Assembly (NCBI GenBank): GCA_046048295.1
Contig: JBJOGJ010000214.1
Coordinates: forward strand, 1 to 6,850
DNA length: 6,850 nucleotides
From: CBDCWA01 sp046048295
Lineage (GTDB): Bacteria; Pseudomonadota; Alphaproteobacteria; Rhizobiales; Hyphomicrobiaceae
Direction of reading: 5' to 3'
The notes under the pieces are model-generated. The model ran no database searches. It was given only the letters and a program-made list of their open reading frames with translations, and was not told the DNA's origin. The translations under genes were made by a program, and so were the position numbers. Of this stretch, positions 5,703 to 6,850 are shown piece by piece (position 1 is the first letter of the stretch; each line of letters starts with the position of its first letter).

Positions 5703-6233
5703 ATGCCGCTCGATGTGTATGTGGACAAGGGCCAGGTTCAGGATGAAACTGAAGAGATGCGCAAGAAGCGGGAGGAGATCCTCGCCAAGACCCCGCCGCC
5801 GCAGTTCTTCAAGCTCGAGGCTCAACTCCTCAAGCAAGGTCGCTCCAACAAGATCCTAGCTGATACCGGGACGCTCTGGCTCAACCTTAAGGTCTACGCC
5901 GGAGGAGGCGAGAATGGCCTCCACAATCACACCGACGAGGATCATGCACATATCGTGATGCAGGGTAGTGCCTGCTTCTTCGGTCCGCGCGGTGAAGAGC
6001 GCCACTGTGGCCCCTATGAGGGCGTCATGCTGCCCGCCGGCGCCTACTACCGCTTTCATGCCACCAGCGAAGAACCACTCGTCCTGCTCCGTGTCGGTTG
6101 CTGGAACAAGAAGCAGGAGGGCGCCAAGCGCTTCAATATCTATGGTGAACCCCTGCCGGCCGAAGCAAAAGGCAATGGTCAGGTCGAGGTTATCCCGCTC
6201 GAAGGTCAGATCTTCGGCCCCCCTCAGAAGTAA
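5703..6233 (+). CDS. Single-domain cupin protein
   Basis: A 176-residue cytoplasmic protein with one cupin barrel; no signal peptide. The ATG follows an ideal AGGAGG by seven bases. A charged N-terminal helix (about 14-29, EEMRKKREEILAK) precedes the barrel. Cupin motif 1 is GLHNHTDEDHAHIVMQG (72-88). It has the His-x-His pair (74, 76), but the usual motif glutamate position is taken by His81. Motif 2 is LPAGAYYRFHATSEEPLVLL (110-129), in which the usual His is Tyr116 and His119 may serve instead. A metal site of His74, His76, His81 and possibly His119 is inferred. Cupins of this type include dioxygenases, decarboxylases, isomerases and sugar-acid enzymes, so no reaction is assigned. It is divergent from luxR and is followed by its own terminator, so it is probably transcribed alone. 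Confidence 0.9.
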   Translation: MPLDVYVDKGQVQDETEEMRKKREEILAKTPPPQFFKLEAQLLKQGRSNKILADTGTLWLNLKVYAGGGENGLHNHTDEDHAHIVMQGSACFFGPRGEERHCGPYEGVMLPAGAYYRFHATSEEPLVLLRVGCWNKKQEGAKRFNIYGEPLPAEAKGNGQVEVIPLEGQIFGPPQK

Positions 6234-6246
6234 CTCGCTTCTCCCC

Positions 6247-6274
6247 AAGCCCCGCGGTCGCGGGGCTTTCTTCT
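6247..6274 (+). terminator. Intrinsic terminator of cupin gene
   Basis: AAGCCCCGCG and CGCGGGGCTT form a perfect GC-rich stem with a tiny loop. The T-rich tail TTTCTTCT follows. It begins 13 bases after the cupin stop codon. It separates the cupin from the MFS gene downstream. Confidence 0.85.
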
Positions 6275-6280
6275 GGCCTC

Positions 6281-6311
6281 TTGACATGCGGCCTGAGCCG
6301 GCTCATGAGCC
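6281..6311 (+). promoter_or_regulatory. Candidate promoter with overlapping palindromes
   Basis: A perfect TTGACA (6281-6286) is followed 17 bases later by CATGAG (6304-6309), a weak -10. Two perfect 12-bp palindromes overlap here: TGAGCCGGCTCA (6294-6305) and GGCTCATGAGCC (6300-6311), which gives a direct repeat TGAGCCG at 12-base spacing. A protein bound there would block the promoter. It is upstream of the second MFS gene. Confidence 0.5.
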
Positions 6312-6338
6312 GCGTTGCCACATTTTGGCCACAACTGA

Positions 6339-6354
6339 CGCTGGCTAGCCAGCG
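6339..6354. promoter_or_regulatory. Perfect 16-bp palindrome, candidate operator
   Basis: CGCTGGCTAGCCAGCG is a perfect 16-bp palindrome 38 bases before the second MFS start. No T-run follows, so it is not a terminator. Its size and position fit a dimeric repressor site. Its core GCTAGCCAG also occurs just before the cupin ribosome-binding site (5683-5691). Confidence 0.5.
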
Positions 6355-6392
6355 AACAAGAACAATGCCGTTGCACTGAATAGGAACCGCCC

Positions 6393-6850
6393 ATGACACT
6401 CGCCGTCGCCATCAGAGAACCCTATGTCCGAGCACTTGGGCTCATCAGCGCGGCGCATTTCATGAGTCACTTCTACGGCATGGTTCTGCCACCATTGTTT
6501 CCATTCCTGAATGCAGACCTTGGCATCTCTTACACTGTCCTTGGCATCCTGTTGGCCGCCAATAAGACCGTTTCAGGCTTGTGCCAGCTGCCGGCTGGCG
6601 TCGCCGTCGATCGCATCGGGGCGCGCTCCATGTTGCTCTTCGGCTTGGTCGCCTGCTCCGTGTGCATCGGCTTGCTGGGCTTCATCAGCTCGCCAATACT
6701 GCTCGGAATTGTGATTATTGCATTTGGCGCCGCAAACTCGGTCTTCCACCCGACCGACTACTCCATCCTCAACAGCTCGGTTCCCGAGCAGCATATGGCG
6801 AAGTCCTTCTCGATGCACACTTTCTGCGGCCACATCGGCACCGCGGTCGC
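6393..6850 (+). CDS. MFS transporter, 5' part (cut by window end)
   Basis: The first 152 codons of a second major facilitator carrier; the rest lies outside the window. The ATG follows AGGAA by six bases. The start is supported by near gap-free agreement with the other MFS protein in the window (277-1485). Shared elements are AHFMSHFYG (21-29), a proline-rich LPPLFPFL, GISY (44-47), GLCQLPAG with VDRIGAR (motif A, 62-78), NSVFHPTDYSILNSS (115-129) and KSFSMHTFCGHIG (137-149). About four to five membrane segments are visible. It is separated from the cupin by a terminator and has its own palindrome-rich upstream region, so it probably opens a new transcript. Its codons end in A or T more often than those of the left MFS gene, hinting at a different history. 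The substrate is unknown. Confidence 0.92.
   Translation, partial: MTLAVAIREPYVRALGLISAAHFMSHFYGMVLPPLFPFLNADLGISYTVLGILLAANKTVSGLCQLPAGVAVDRIGARSMLLFGLVACSVCIGLLGFISSPILLGIVIIAFGAANSVFHPTDYSILNSSVPEQHMAKSFSMHTFCGHIGTAV

Overview
This GC-rich window with dense, well-spaced genes and typical Gram-negative family content looks like an alphaproteobacterial chromosome, most likely Hyphomicrobiales (rhizobial relatives). That placement is inferred from composition and protein style, not from a marker gene. I see seven supported protein genes, one of them cut by the window edge. I see no rRNA, tRNA, CRISPR array or insertion sequence.

Left block, all on the minus strand and read from high to low coordinates: a MarR-family regulator (3640-4092) ends in a strong intrinsic terminator. 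Next come a cytoplasmic protein of the 4,5-dihydroxyphthalate decarboxylase / NMT1-like fold (2522-3466), a secreted lysozyme-like protein of unknown function (1570-2445) and an MFS transporter (277-1485). The last three are separated by 76 and 84 bases and could share one transcript. The terminator suggests the decarboxylase-like gene has its own promoter rather than relying on marR read-through. Bases 1-276 hold no complete gene, only a possible 3' fragment of one.

Middle: a LuxR-type regulator (4485-5255, minus) carries a degenerate autoinducer-binding domain and ends in an intrinsic terminator. It is flanked by two long gaps with notable secondary structure. The gap between luxR and marR (4093-4484) contains a strong stem-loop and a plus-strand terminator-like hairpin that no annotated gene accounts for.

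Right block, plus strand: a single-domain cupin (5703-6233) with a textbook ribosome-binding site and its own terminator lies divergent from luxR. It is followed by the first 152 codons of a second MFS transporter (6393 onward), which is clearly related to the one at the left end. The gap before this transporter is packed with perfect palindromes next to a TTGACA box, which suggests tight repression.

Working picture (inference): a small accessory locus for uptake or export and conversion of an organic, perhaps aromatic, acid. It has two related carriers, two cytoplasmic enzyme candidates (decarboxylase-like and cupin) and two ligand-type regulators. The substrate cannot be read from the sequence.
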